This document shows, in pieces, positions 35,618 to 44,012 of a stretch of 64,000 nt of DNA. How positions within the stretch are numbered: the stretch's first letter is position 1; every line of letters begins with the position of its first letter. The DNA comes from Rhizobium sp. L1K21 (lineage in GTDB: Bacteria; Pseudomonadota; Alphaproteobacteria; Rhizobiales; Rhizobiaceae): the NCBI RefSeq assembly GCF_024055895.1, contig NZ_JAMXLE010000003.1:1-64000 (forward strand), in the 5' to 3' direction. A program made the position numbers and the translations under genes. The notes under the pieces are model-generated. The model searched no databases and was not told the origin of the DNA. It worked only from the letters and a program-made list of their open reading frames with translations.

Positions 35618-36627
35618 GGAAAGCCGTTCCGGTTTTTCTGGCTGCAATGCTGATATTGCTTTGCGGTTTCGTCGCCAATCTCTCCTTTGGAGCGGGCGTC
35701 TGGCAGTTCGACGCCTTTTTCAGGGCGATAACGCAGTTCGACCCGACAAGCTACGAACAATCGGTCATCGTTTACCAGCGCATGCCCCGGGCGATGATTG
35801 CCATTTACGCCGGCGCGATGACTGCGGTTTCCGGGATGGTGCTGCAGGGACTGATTGCCAATCCGCTTGCAGCACCCTCGACTTTGGGGATCAACGCCGG
35901 GGCCGCATTTTTCGTGGTTGCCGGTGCGCTGTTCTTCAATCTTGGTCTATTCGCGCAAGGTGCAGCAGCGCTGGCGGGAGGCGTGTGCGGCTTCTTGACC
36001 TGCTTCCTCGTTGCCAGACTGGCAGGCCGGGTCAACGATCCTCGCGGACTTTCACTCATCCTCTCCGGCGCATTGACGTCGATGTTCTTTGCGGGGCTGA
36101 CCAGCGCACTACTGCTTGCTGATCCAGGCTTGAGGACACAATTCCTCGGCTGGGTCAGCGGGAACATCAATCATGTCTACTTCGAACGGCTTGGCGCCTT
36201 CTGGTGGCTCGGCATTCTTTGCTTGACGGTCCTCCTGGCGATCGTCCGCCCGATGACGCTAATCCAGCTTGGCCCGGAAAAGGCAACCTCCGCCGGCGTC
36301 AACGTGCGGTTGATCTATGTCGTTGCGTTGACCGCCACGGTCATCGCCACGGCTTCGGCGGTCGCCGTTTGTGGCCCTATCGGCTTCGTAGGTCTCGTCG
36401 TTCCGCATATGGTTCGGCCCCTGACCGGCAATCATTTTGCCAGAGCTCTTCCCGTCAGTGCCCTTTTTGGTGCCAGCATCTGCTTGATTGCCGACCTGAT
36501 CGCGCGAGAGGCATTTCAGCCCTATGTGCTCCACACCGGCCCGCTGCTTGATCTTCTGGGCGGGCTTCTTTTCGTGGTCATTGTCAAACGCTTCTATCTT
36601 TCCAACAGCGTCAGAGCGTCGACATGA
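35614..36627 (+). CDS. Ferric-siderophore ABC permease (FecCD family), first subunit
   Basis: A 337-residue FecCD-type permease with about nine membrane segments. Family stretches are VYQRMPRAMIAIYAGAMTAV, GMVLQGLIANPLAAPSTLGI and GPIGFVGLVVPHMVRPLTG. The start at 35614 (MRKAVPVFL) overlaps the ATPase stop by ATGA; the upstream in-frame ATG at 35575 lies inside that gene. It pairs with the next permease as the two-subunit channel of a FepDG/VctDG-like importer. Confidence 0.9.
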   Translation: MRKAVPVFLAAMLILLCGFVANLSFGAGVWQFDAFFRAITQFDPTSYEQSVIVYQRMPRAMIAIYAGAMTAVSGMVLQGLIANPLAAPSTLGINAGAAFFVVAGALFFNLGLFAQGAAALAGGVCGFLTCFLVARLAGRVNDPRGLSLILSGALTSMFFAGLTSALLLADPGLRTQFLGWVSGNINHVYFERLGAFWWLGILCLTVLLAIVRPMTLIQLGPEKATSAGVNVRLIYVVALTATVIATASAVAVCGPIGFVGLVVPHMVRPLTGNHFARALPVSALFGASICLIADLIAREAFQPYVLHTGPLLDLLGGLLFVVIVKRFYLSNSVRAST

Positions 36628-37688
36628 GGTGGACGAGGGCTTTGGACCGAAAGGTGGTCTACCGCTTCGAAAGCGGTTTGGAAATTCGACTGCACAACCT
36701 CTTGGCCGGCATCGGCCTGATGCTTGTCGCGCTGATATTGGCTGCCCTTGCGGTGGAAACCGGCGCCACAAGCACAGGCATGACCGATCTGCTACAGAAT
36801 ATTTTCGGTTCCGGGTTGAGTGACGATCAGGCCTACGCGTTGTGGACGGTTCGCCTGCCGCGTCTGCTCATGGCATTCCTGGCCGGCTGGTGTGTGGCAA
36901 TCTCCGGCGCAATCCTGCAGTCCATTGCGCGCAATCCCCTTGCCGATCCGGGCCTATTCGGCCTGAGCCAGGGCTCCATGACAACCATCCTTCTGCTTAT
37001 GGTTCTGGCACCCGCCGCCCCCAAAATTCTCGTTGCCGGGGCGGCAATGGCGGGCGGGCTGTGCGTTGCGCTCTTGTTGATCTGGCTGGTCGGTGGAGAA
37101 CGTTCCAGCGGGCTTGCCATCATGCTCATGGGCATTGCCATGGAAACGGTGTTGTCTTCGACCAATACACTCATGCTTCTCTACACGCCAAGCGAAGTCT
37201 CAATGGGGCTTTCTCAATGGCTGGCAGGCTCCCTCTTCCAATCAAGCTGGTCATTGATTGCAACTTTTTTGCCTGCCTTTGGTCTCAGCTTCGCCGGCAT
37301 TTTCTTGTGGGGCCGTGCACTTTCCACCTATGACCTGGGCAACGAGATGGCCATGGCACTCGGCGAGCCGCTGGGCCGTTCACGTCCCCTCATCCTGATC
37401 TTCGCAGTATTCTTGAACGCAGCCGCCGTTACGGCTGTCGGACCTTTGACATTTTTGGGCGTTCTTGCGCCCCATATTGCCGGCTTTCTGTCCCCGGCGA
37501 GCGGGCGCGCGCGCCTGCTGCTTTCGGGTCTGGTTGGCGGAATTCTGGTGATTGGTGCCGACACGGTTGCCAGACGCTTGGCCGGTGACCTTCCACTGCC
37601 GATAGGCTTGAGCCTCACCATTATCGGCGTCCCCCTTTTCATCCTTGCCCTGCGTCTTCAAGCGCTGAGCAGGAAGCACAAGCACTAG
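36624..37688 (+). CDS. Ferric-siderophore ABC permease (FecCD family), second subunit
   Basis: A 354-residue FecCD-type permease. It has LWTVRLPRLLMAFLAGWCVA, ISGAILQSIARNPLADPGLF and a late GPLTFLGVLAPHIAGFLSPA, the standard family landmarks. The N-terminus has ~25 extra cytoplasmic residues. It overlaps the previous permease by ATGA and is followed after 17 bp by the binding-protein gene. Membrane partner of the preceding subunit. Confidence 0.9.
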   Translation: MRWTRALDRKVVYRFESGLEIRLHNLLAGIGLMLVALILAALAVETGATSTGMTDLLQNIFGSGLSDDQAYALWTVRLPRLLMAFLAGWCVAISGAILQSIARNPLADPGLFGLSQGSMTTILLLMVLAPAAPKILVAGAAMAGGLCVALLLIWLVGGERSSGLAIMLMGIAMETVLSSTNTLMLLYTPSEVSMGLSQWLAGSLFQSSWSLIATFLPAFGLSFAGIFLWGRALSTYDLGNEMAMALGEPLGRSRPLILIFAVFLNAAAVTAVGPLTFLGVLAPHIAGFLSPASGRARLLLSGLVGGILVIGADTVARRLAGDLPLPIGLSLTIIGVPLFILALRLQALSRKHKH

Positions 37689-37705
37689 AAAGGACAAACG
37701 ATAAA

Positions 37706-38665
37706 ATGCGACTACTCCCCTTCCTCACCGCGCTTTTCGTTGCATCTGCTGCATTGGCAGACGATCAAACGGTCACCGATGATGCGGGGCGTTCGGTTAC
37801 TGTGCCCGAACACCCGCAACGGATCGTCGTCATGCATGAACCGCTGCTCGGCCTGCCGCTGATCGATCTCGGCGTCAACCTGACCGGCAGCTACGGCCGC
37901 AACGATGACGGCTCGTTCTCAACGAAGCTTGACTTTATCGATGTGGTATTCGGAAAAGGCGTTGAAAAGCCTAAAGGCATCGGCCCCTTCGGCCAGATCG
38001 ATCTGGAGAGACTGCGCGCGCTTGATCCGGATTTGATCATTGGCTCCGAACTCGACATCGATTCTGTCGATCAACTTTCCACCGTCGCACCGACATACCT
38101 GCAAAATGTCAGTACGGGGAAAACCCGCGGAATCGACATTGAGCGCGATCTCGCCAAGCTGGTGGGGCGGGAAGACGCTTTCGACGACCGCATGAAGACA
38201 TACAGGGCAAGGCTTGAATCCGTGCGGAACTCGCTATCTGAAAGCCTGGAGGGAAAGACATACCTGGCAATCTTTCTGACAGATCAGATCAACGCCGTTG
38301 GTGAAATGTCGGGCGCGGTTCAGGCTTTGGAAGATCTGGGCTACAAGCGCCTCGCGCTTGATGAGCAAGGCAATGGTTCGGGCATGGGATCAACACTCAT
38401 TGTGCCGCTCAGCACGGAAGCCCTGGGACGGCTGGAACCGGACCTATTGGTGGTCATGAACAGCTACATGAGCGACAATCGTGAAGAAGCCGGCTCAAGG
38501 CAGGCGCTCGACAAAATCCTGCCCGGCTGGGAGAACTTTCTCAAACCAGCCCGTGAAGGACAGGTTCTGTTTCTCGATTCAGCAAAAGTGACCTCGCCCA
38601 CTGTCGCCAGCGCGTTGCATACACTCGATGCCTTCGAGAAATGGTCAAAAACGAGCAGCCAATAG
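37706..38665 (+). CDS. Periplasmic ferric-siderophore-binding protein
   Basis: A 319-residue class III (helical-backbone) binding protein of the FepB/FhuD/CeuE family. The signal peptide MRLLPFLTALFVASAALA is cleaved before DDQ, and no lipobox is present. TVTDDAGRSVTVPEHPQRIV is the family start. ERLRALDPDLIIGSE ends the first lobe, after which a long helix joins the second lobe. It delivers the iron chelate from the outer-membrane receptor to the FecCD permeases. Last gene of the importer operon, followed by a hairpin at 38679-38710. Confidence 0.9.
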   Translation: MRLLPFLTALFVASAALADDQTVTDDAGRSVTVPEHPQRIVVMHEPLLGLPLIDLGVNLTGSYGRNDDGSFSTKLDFIDVVFGKGVEKPKGIGPFGQIDLERLRALDPDLIIGSELDIDSVDQLSTVAPTYLQNVSTGKTRGIDIERDLAKLVGREDAFDDRMKTYRARLESVRNSLSESLEGKTYLAIFLTDQINAVGEMSGAVQALEDLGYKRLALDEQGNGSGMGSTLIVPLSTEALGRLEPDLLVVMNSYMSDNREEAGSRQALDKILPGWENFLKPAREGQVLFLDSAKVTSPTVASALHTLDAFEKWSKTSSQ

Positions 38666-38678
38666 AGCTGGAAACCAA

Positions 38679-38710
38679 GGCCCGGCATCGGTTTGAACCA
38701 TTGCCGGGCC
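38679..38710. terminator. Hairpin terminator between convergent genes
   Basis: GGCCCGGCA (38679-38687) pairs perfectly with TGCCGGGCC (38702-38710), and the loop contains a secondary GGTT/AACC pair. It follows the binding-protein stop by 13 bp, and lies downstream of the convergent methyltransferase. The T-run is weak, so it may act as a bidirectional attenuating hairpin. Confidence 0.6.
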
Positions 38711-38741
38711 GATCTATTTGGGGTCAGGACCTATTACACGT

Positions 38742-39788
38742 TCAGCTTCGGCGGAATTCGAGGATGCTGAGCGGCGATGGCGTCGGTGTCGTAGCCACAG
38801 CCTCGAAGCCGTTCAGGCGCAAGAGATCGGCAAAGGCTTCGGGTGTCCGTTCCCGTCCGCCCAGCAGAACCATCATCATGATATCCTGAGAGGATGCAGC
38901 CGGTTGTTTCAGCTTTTGCGCGTCAAGCATCATGTCGATAATGAAGAGGCGTTCCTTGCCTTTGGTCGCCCTGTGCAGATTGCCGAGTATGCCGGCGACC
39001 GCGTCATCGTCGAAATCGTGAAAAACGCGGCTGAAGAGATAGACATCCCCACCTTCCGGAATTGCGTCAAAGAAGGAGCCTTCTATCACCTGAGCACGCC
39101 CTTCATTGACGAACGCCGCAAAATCGGGGTTCAAGACTGCGGTACTCCGCGGCAATTCATGAAGCACAGCGGTTGCGTCAGGTTTGTGATGAAGAATCTG
39201 AGCCAGAAGAGATCCGTCTCCGCCGCCGACATCGACGACTTGGGCATTGGCGGGAATATCGAGATGCCTGACTGCAATTCCGCTCATGGCTGTTGACGCC
39301 GCCCGCATTTCCGCGTCGAACCGCGCTTGCGCATCCACATCCTCGGCAAGCCAGGAAAACAGCCCCTTGCCATGCGCAATTTCAAATGCCGGCCGGCCGC
39401 TTTTCAGCTGTTCGGGAAGCTTCTCCCAGGCCCGCCAGTAAAGCGGGTGTAATTCGGAATTGATCCACGGGTGCAAAGAAAACGGGCGGTTGGGCAAAAG
39501 CGCCCGCCCCGCCGCAGAGAGCCCATAGTTGCCGCCGTCATCAGTTAGGAAGACACCTTCGTTAACGAGATGGTTCAAGACGCGCTCCAGGGATGGCGCG
39601 TGGGCACCAGCAGCCTTGGCAAGATCATCGCCGGACACATATCCATCCTGCAGATACGCCGGGACTCCCAATTCAACGATCGCCCGCAGGCATTGCGAGG
39701 TCCGGTAGGCTGCTATTTGCTGGAGGAGACGAATGGGCGGTCCCTCGCCTGCCATGTTGATGTCTTGGCCCTGGCTGGTTACCGGCAT
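38742..39788 (-). CDS. SAM-dependent O-methyltransferase, plant-COMT/HIOMT-like
   Basis: A 348-residue class I methyltransferase of the O-methyltransferase family 2 type (caffeate or acetylserotonin OMT, antibiotic OMTs). An N-terminal dimerisation winged helix (LLQQIAAYRTSQCLRAIVEL, GVPAYLQDG) precedes the SAM domain. Its motif I is VVDVGGGDGSLLAQIL, and the catalytic-base region is YLFSRVFHDFDDD. The start at 39788 has AAGGA eight bases upstream; a TTG further upstream is less likely. It lies on the same strand 96 bp after the receptor gene. In a catechol siderophore locus it could methylate a phenolic precursor or shunt product, but no such step exists in vibriobactin or agrobactin synthesis, so its role is open. 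Confidence 0.82.
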   Translation of the reverse strand: MPVTSQGQDINMAGEGPPIRLLQQIAAYRTSQCLRAIVELGVPAYLQDGYVSGDDLAKAAGAHAPSLERVLNHLVNEGVFLTDDGGNYGLSAAGRALLPNRPFSLHPWINSELHPLYWRAWEKLPEQLKSGRPAFEIAHGKGLFSWLAEDVDAQARFDAEMRAASTAMSGIAVRHLDIPANAQVVDVGGGDGSLLAQILHHKPDATAVLHELPRSTAVLNPDFAAFVNEGRAQVIEGSFFDAIPEGGDVYLFSRVFHDFDDDAVAGILGNLHRATKGKERLFIIDMMLDAQKLKQPAASSQDIMMMVLLGGRERTPEAFADLLRLNGFEAVATTPTPSPLSILEFRRS

Positions 39789-39839
39789 GGGTCGTTTTCC
39801 TTCGTCCTCGTCGGATATTGGGGTATTTTTCTTCGGCAA

Positions 39840-39872
39840 CAAGGGCCGCGCCTCACGAGGCCACGGCCCTTG
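39840..39872 (-). terminator. Hairpin after the TonB receptor gene
   Basis: On the minus strand CAAGGGCCG and CGGCCCTTG (39840-39848 and 39864-39872 on the plus strand) enclose an inner GCCTC/GAGGC stem, 12 bp after the receptor stop. There is no strong U-run, so partial read-through into the methyltransferase is plausible. Confidence 0.55.
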
Positions 39873-39884
39873 CTTTATGACGCT

Positions 39885-41972
39885 TTAGAACTTGCCGCGG
39901 ATGCCAACGCCGAAAGTGCGTGGTTCCAGCATGTTGGCCACGGTACCTCCAACGGCGCGGTCTGTGGAAAGATAGGTCGGCGCACGCTTGTCAAAGATGT
40001 TGTTCACATAAGCGTAAAGCTCAGCCTTTTCGTTGAACGCATATGACATGCTGGCATTGGCAACCGCATAGCTGTCAACTGCGTAAATGGCCTGGTTTTC
40101 GTCTGTGGAATAGTATCCGTCCGTAAAGCGGATATCACCGCTCACGGTCAGCTTTTCAGTTACATCCCAATCCGCTCCAAGGCTCAGCATATAACCCGGT
40201 GCCTGCCCGAACTCGTTGCCCGTGTAGGAATTGCCCAGGCTGTCGACAAATGTCCCGATTTCAGTTTTGAGCAACCCAGCACCGGCTCTGATGCGCAGGT
40301 TGTCACGTGCCATCCAATCCACGCCAACCTCAAGACCGTAGGAATGGGCCTTATCGGCATTGACGACAATACTGCCGTACTGGGTGGTACCCAGGTAGTC
40401 AGGCAAGAGGCGCTGGGAATTTCGGTAATCGGTATAAAAGACGTTCGTTGTGATGTTGAGGCGACCATCCATCAATTCTGCGCGGGCGAAAAGCTCATAA
40501 TTCCATGAGGTTTCCGGCTCAAAGGTGATGTAATTCTTGCCCGCAAAGCTCAGATTGACGCCGCCTGGGTTGTAGCCTCTGCTGACCAGACCGCCGACTG
40601 TCAGGTCCTGTGTCAGATCATAGGCAACCGAAAGTTTCGGCAACCACGCATCGAATGTGCGGTCGTAGTCCAAGGCTCCAGTTGCATAGGGCGAAGAGCC
40701 GCTGCGCTGAATGTGATCGTTCTGGTAGCGCAAGCCGCCTGTAATCGTCCAACGATCGGTCGGACGGTAGCTGACTTCGGAAAACACACCAACATTTGTT
40801 TTCCGATCATGAAAATCGGATATGCCTCTGATGTTCAGGCGGTCATGCGATAGGGTGCGCGCCAAGTAAACACCGGCCATTCCGCTGAACATGGAATCTT
40901 CATCGCCAAACGTGACACGCGATTCGTTTGAGTAGTTTGTCTGATCGATTGTCGCAGAACCGTTGGTGACTGGCGCAGCGACGCGATCCACATGCATCTT
41001 CGAAATTTGCGATTGATTGAAGACCTTCACGCCATTTTCAAAATCATAGGAGATGTCGAAGACTCCGGTATCCGAACGCGACTTCCAGCTTGGCATGGAC
41101 GTCGTTGTGCTGTCCAAATTTGAATAGGGCGATGAAGCTGCTTCCCAGGTCGGCCGGTTATTCTGGATATGGGAATAGGTCAGCTTTGCGCTCAGTCCGG
41201 GAATTTCATCAGGTTCCCACAAAAGTTTTGCACGACCATTGAATGAGCGCAGGTTTTGATCCGTATCGCCCTTGTTAAAGGCCGTGTTCACATAATCGAT
41301 AAACGTATCACGTCCCCAGTAATCCACCGCGACACGACCCGCCAAACCGCTATCACCGAGCGGTCCGGAAACCATGGCCGAGGCCCGTTTTCCTTTATAG
41401 CTTCCCACCTCGGCGCGATAGGCGGCCTCCGGCTCGAATGTCGGATCCTTGGTGTTCACCATGATCGCGCCGGCAATGGCGTTTGCACCTTGGGAGGTGG
41501 TCTGAGGGCCGCGGAAAACCTCAATGCTATCGACGTCCCAGATCGACGCCCCGCCATAAACATACTCATAGAAGTTCAGATAATGGCCATCGAGATTGAT
41601 TGTTGCGCGCGGCACAGTTCCCCCGAAAAATGCCGTTGAGCCATAATTGGGCCCTTGCGTATCTTGGCCGCGAATGATGGGCGCGCCTACGGTGCTCGTA
41701 AAAGTGACGTTCGGCACCGACTTGATCACGTCGGCAACAGAAGCTGCGTCACTGTCTTTTTCCAGTGTTTCCGAATCAATCGCGCTGACCGACGAGGCCG
41801 TATTGCGAAGGCTTCGGGAAACCTTTTCACCGGTAATCGTGATGGCTTCCAGCTGGGTAGCGCCTCGCGTGCTGGTCACAGCATCCTGCGCAACAGCATT
41901 GCCGGCCATCACAACCATGATGGCGATTGCACTCGCATTGCATAGGTACGCAGCTGATCGTTCAGTTTTCAT
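39885..41972 (-). CDS. TonB-dependent siderophore receptor
   Basis: A 695-residue outer-membrane receptor. The signal peptide runs to about residue 29 (GNAVAQ). A TonB-box-like QLEAITITGE follows, then the plug with DVDSIEVFRGPQTTSQGANA, followed by IAGAIMVNTKDP. The 22-strand barrel contains many aromatic-edged strands and ends GVGIRGKF with the C-terminal aromatic required for insertion. No N-terminal signalling domain is present, so it does not work with an ECF sigma factor. The ATG at 41972 has AGGGGC upstream; an ATG 18 bp earlier is also open. It likely imports the ferric form of the catecholate made by this locus. It is divergent from an IclR-type gene. Confidence 0.92.
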   Translation of the reverse strand: MKTERSAAYLCNASAIAIMVVMAGNAVAQDAVTSTRGATQLEAITITGEKVSRSLRNTASSVSAIDSETLEKDSDAASVADVIKSVPNVTFTSTVGAPIIRGQDTQGPNYGSTAFFGGTVPRATINLDGHYLNFYEYVYGGASIWDVDSIEVFRGPQTTSQGANAIAGAIMVNTKDPTFEPEAAYRAEVGSYKGKRASAMVSGPLGDSGLAGRVAVDYWGRDTFIDYVNTAFNKGDTDQNLRSFNGRAKLLWEPDEIPGLSAKLTYSHIQNNRPTWEAASSPYSNLDSTTTSMPSWKSRSDTGVFDISYDFENGVKVFNQSQISKMHVDRVAAPVTNGSATIDQTNYSNESRVTFGDEDSMFSGMAGVYLARTLSHDRLNIRGISDFHDRKTNVGVFSEVSYRPTDRWTITGGLRYQNDHIQRSGSSPYATGALDYDRTFDAWLPKLSVAYDLTQDLTVGGLVSRGYNPGGVNLSFAGKNYITFEPETSWNYELFARAELMDGRLNITTNVFYTDYRNSQRLLPDYLGTTQYGSIVVNADKAHSYGLEVGVDWMARDNLRIRAGAGLLKTEIGTFVDSLGNSYTGNEFGQAPGYMLSLGADWDVTEKLTVSGDIRFTDGYYSTDENQAIYAVDSYAVANASMSYAFNEKAELYAYVNNIFDKRAPTYLSTDRAVGGTVANMLEPRTFGVGIRGKF

Positions 41973-42036
41973 CTCTAGCCCCTTAAACATGAATTAATTT
42001 GTCATCTTTAATCATCGGCCTATCGATTCCACAATC

Positions 42037-42050
42037 CAGAATGCATTCTG
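42037..42050. promoter_or_regulatory. 14-bp perfect palindrome upstream of receptor
   Basis: CAGAATGCATTCTG is perfectly symmetric and lies 64 bp upstream of the receptor ATG in the divergent gap shared with the IclR-type gene. The AGAAT...ATTCT arms recall the inverted arms of Irr-type iron-control elements in alphaproteobacteria, but spacing differs. An IclR operator is equally possible. Confidence 0.45.
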
Positions 42051-42188
42051 CTTTTTTTCATCTGCCCGTGGATTTCTCTGTCTGTTGCTATTTGGCAACA
42101 AATGATCATCAGCGGAGGACATGACAGGAGGTTCGACTTCCGTTAGGCTGGGCCTACTTTTCGACTTTTGAGGTTCGGCCTGTCGCAA

Positions 42189-42974
42189 ATGGAAATACCG
42201 AAAGAAAAGAAGGCCCTCGGCAAAGACAGGCGCACCGGCACGATCCAGTCAGTCTCCATAGCCACGCGGTTTTTGAAGATCCTCGCCAACGCCGATGAAC
42301 CCTTGCCGCTCGGCGCCTTGTCTCGCGAGGCTCAAACCGGAAATTCGTCAGCTCACCGCTATATGCAAAGCCTTGTCAAGGAAGGATTGGCGTCCCAGGA
42401 TCCGGTAACCGGATTTTACGATCTGGGACCGACGGCCCTTGACCTCGGAATCGGCGCAATGCGCAGGATTGACCCTGTGGACGTCGCTTCACGGCACATG
42501 AAATTGCTGGCTCAATACCACCGAGCGAGCGGCGGGGTGGTGATGTGGACGGAAAGAGGGCCAACGCTGGTGCGCTGGTACAGGAGCGCGCATTTTTCCA
42601 TAAGCTCACTGGCAATCGGCGATATATTGCCACTGGACAATACCGCGAGCGGTCTTGTTTTTCAGGCATTTCTCCCGCCAGATCGTATCCAGAAGGCCAG
42701 AGACTTACAGCCAAGACATTTCAGGGGTCAGCCCCCAGACGCGCAAACGCTGGAGCAGATTCGGCAGACCGGGTTCAGCGAACTCACCAGCCATCTTCTC
42801 CAGGAGGTTACCGGGCAGGCTGCCGCCGTTTTCGATGCGCAGCAGGAAATTGCCTGTGTCATGACCACGGTCAACGATATGCGGCAACCGGGCCGACAAG
42901 AAGACGGTGAAGCGCTCGCCAAAGCGGCGGCCGAAGCCAACCGAGAAACCGGGGGAACCTGGCGTCGCCGCTGA
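42189..42974 (+). CDS. IclR-family-like transcriptional regulator
   Basis: A 261-residue regulator. An N-terminal winged helix (TIQSVSIATRFLKILANA; PLGALSREAQTGNSSAHRYM, QSLVKEGLAS) fits IclR proteins. The C-terminal part (GVVMWTERGPTLVRWYRSAH, DNTASGLVFQAFLPPDRI) matches the IclR effector domain. ATG 42189 was chosen; a TTG at 42168 would add seven residues, and no start has a strong ribosome-binding site. It is divergent from the receptor and upstream of the reductase/NRPS genes, so it may control siderophore use in response to a small molecule. That would be unusual, since Fur, RirA or Irr normally do this job. Confidence 0.8.
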   Translation: MEIPKEKKALGKDRRTGTIQSVSIATRFLKILANADEPLPLGALSREAQTGNSSAHRYMQSLVKEGLASQDPVTGFYDLGPTALDLGIGAMRRIDPVDVASRHMKLLAQYHRASGGVVMWTERGPTLVRWYRSAHFSISSLAIGDILPLDNTASGLVFQAFLPPDRIQKARDLQPRHFRGQPPDAQTLEQIRQTGFSELTSHLLQEVTGQAAAVFDAQQEIACVMTTVNDMRQPGRQEDGEALAKAAAEANRETGGTWRRR

Positions 42975-43019
42975 TTGCAGATTTCCGTGTGCCAGGCGTA
43001 GCGCAATAAAACTTGATTT

Positions 43020-43035
43020 TTTTAGACTAGTTATA
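43020..43035. promoter_or_regulatory. Candidate iron-responsive box (copy 2)
   Basis: TTTTAGACTAGTTATA lies 125 bp before the siderophore-interacting protein start, in the 185-bp gap after the IclR-type gene. It differs at three of 16 bases from the motif at 34776-34791. Its TTTAGA half resembles the half-site of Irr boxes. The gene order implies that it controls the rightward transcript 43160-47230. Confidence 0.45.
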
Positions 43036-43159
43036 TTGCGAGCCTTTTCGCGGGCTGTTATTCTGCACGCAAATTTGGGAGAATGGTCGAAATTGTCGCT
43101 ATAATTTCAATGATTTGAAGCCATTCCGCGAAATGAAGCAGCTTTTTGAAGGATCTATC

Positions 43160-43999
43160 ATGTCTGCTGAAGCAAAGCATTCAACACCTGTTATCGACCG
43201 CACCCCGCAACGGCATCGTTTTGACCTACGCCTGCGTCATCTGCACGTAAAACGCCTGGAAAAGGTCGGCGCTTCCATGATGCGCGTGACACTGTCGGGA
43301 CCCGAACTGGAGGGCTTCAAGAGCCTCGGCTTCGATGATCATGTGAAAATGTTCTTTCCTGCCGAGGGGCGTTCCGAGCCCGTATTGCCGATTATTGGCC
43401 CCAATGGCGTGGAATTCCCCAAGGGTGAAGATAAGCCGATCGCCCGCGATTATACGCCCCGCCGCTATGACGCCGACAGCGGCGAGCTCGATATCGACTT
43501 TCTGCTTGGTCACGACGGGCCGGCGAGCCAGTGGGCAGCAAAGGTCAAACAGGGAGACAGCGCCTGGGTTGCCGGACCGCGCGGTTCCTTTGTCGTGCCT
43601 TTTGACTTTGACTGGCACTTGTTGATTGCCGATGAAACCGGCCTTCCCGCACTTGCACGCCGTCTTGAGGAATTGCCAGCCAGCGCTCGCGCCGTCGTCA
43701 TCGTTGAGGTCGAGACCGTCGACGATCGTATTGATCTTCGCACCGAGGCAGACATTGTCGAGACCTGGGTGTGCAGAAGCCAGACCACAGGAGAAGCAGA
43801 CCAGATTCTGCTGAATGCTTTGCGCGAACAAACGCTGCCCGCAGGCGACTTCCATAGCTGGATTGCCTGCGAATCTGCAGCCGCCAAAAATCTGCGCCAT
43901 TATCTCGTGAACGACGTCGGGACCAATCCGAAATGGGTTCGCGCCTCCGGTTACTGGCGACGTGGTGCCACAGGTGTCCACGACCACTTTGAAGAATAA
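43160..43999 (+). CDS. Siderophore-interacting protein (FAD ferric-siderophore reductase)
   Basis: A 279-residue ViuB/FpvG-like NAD(P)H:ferric-siderophore reductase acting in the cytoplasm. The FAD domain contains DDHVKMFFPAEG and the flavin motif ARDYTPRRYDADSGELDIDF (a version of R-x-Y-T/S-R-R). The SIP C-terminal domain has LLIADETGLPALARRLEELP and ASGYWRRGATGVHDHFEE, the typical final motif. The ATG at 43160 follows GAAGGA; the longer frame adds 15 residues. It reduces the imported ferric catecholate, releasing iron. It begins a rightward run that continues 13 bp later with the carrier-protein gene. Confidence 0.92.
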   Translation: MSAEAKHSTPVIDRTPQRHRFDLRLRHLHVKRLEKVGASMMRVTLSGPELEGFKSLGFDDHVKMFFPAEGRSEPVLPIIGPNGVEFPKGEDKPIARDYTPRRYDADSGELDIDFLLGHDGPASQWAAKVKQGDSAWVAGPRGSFVVPFDFDWHLLIADETGLPALARRLEELPASARAVVIVEVETVDDRIDLRTEADIVETWVCRSQTTGEADQILLNALREQTLPAGDFHSWIACESAAAKNLRHYLVNDVGTNPKWVRASGYWRRGATGVHDHFEE

Positions 44000-44012
44000 C
44001 GCGGCATTCAAG

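Noticed and set aside
43962-44012. Longer start for the stand-alone carrier protein
   Set aside because: Would overlap the reductase gene by 38 bp and adds residues outside the carrier fold.
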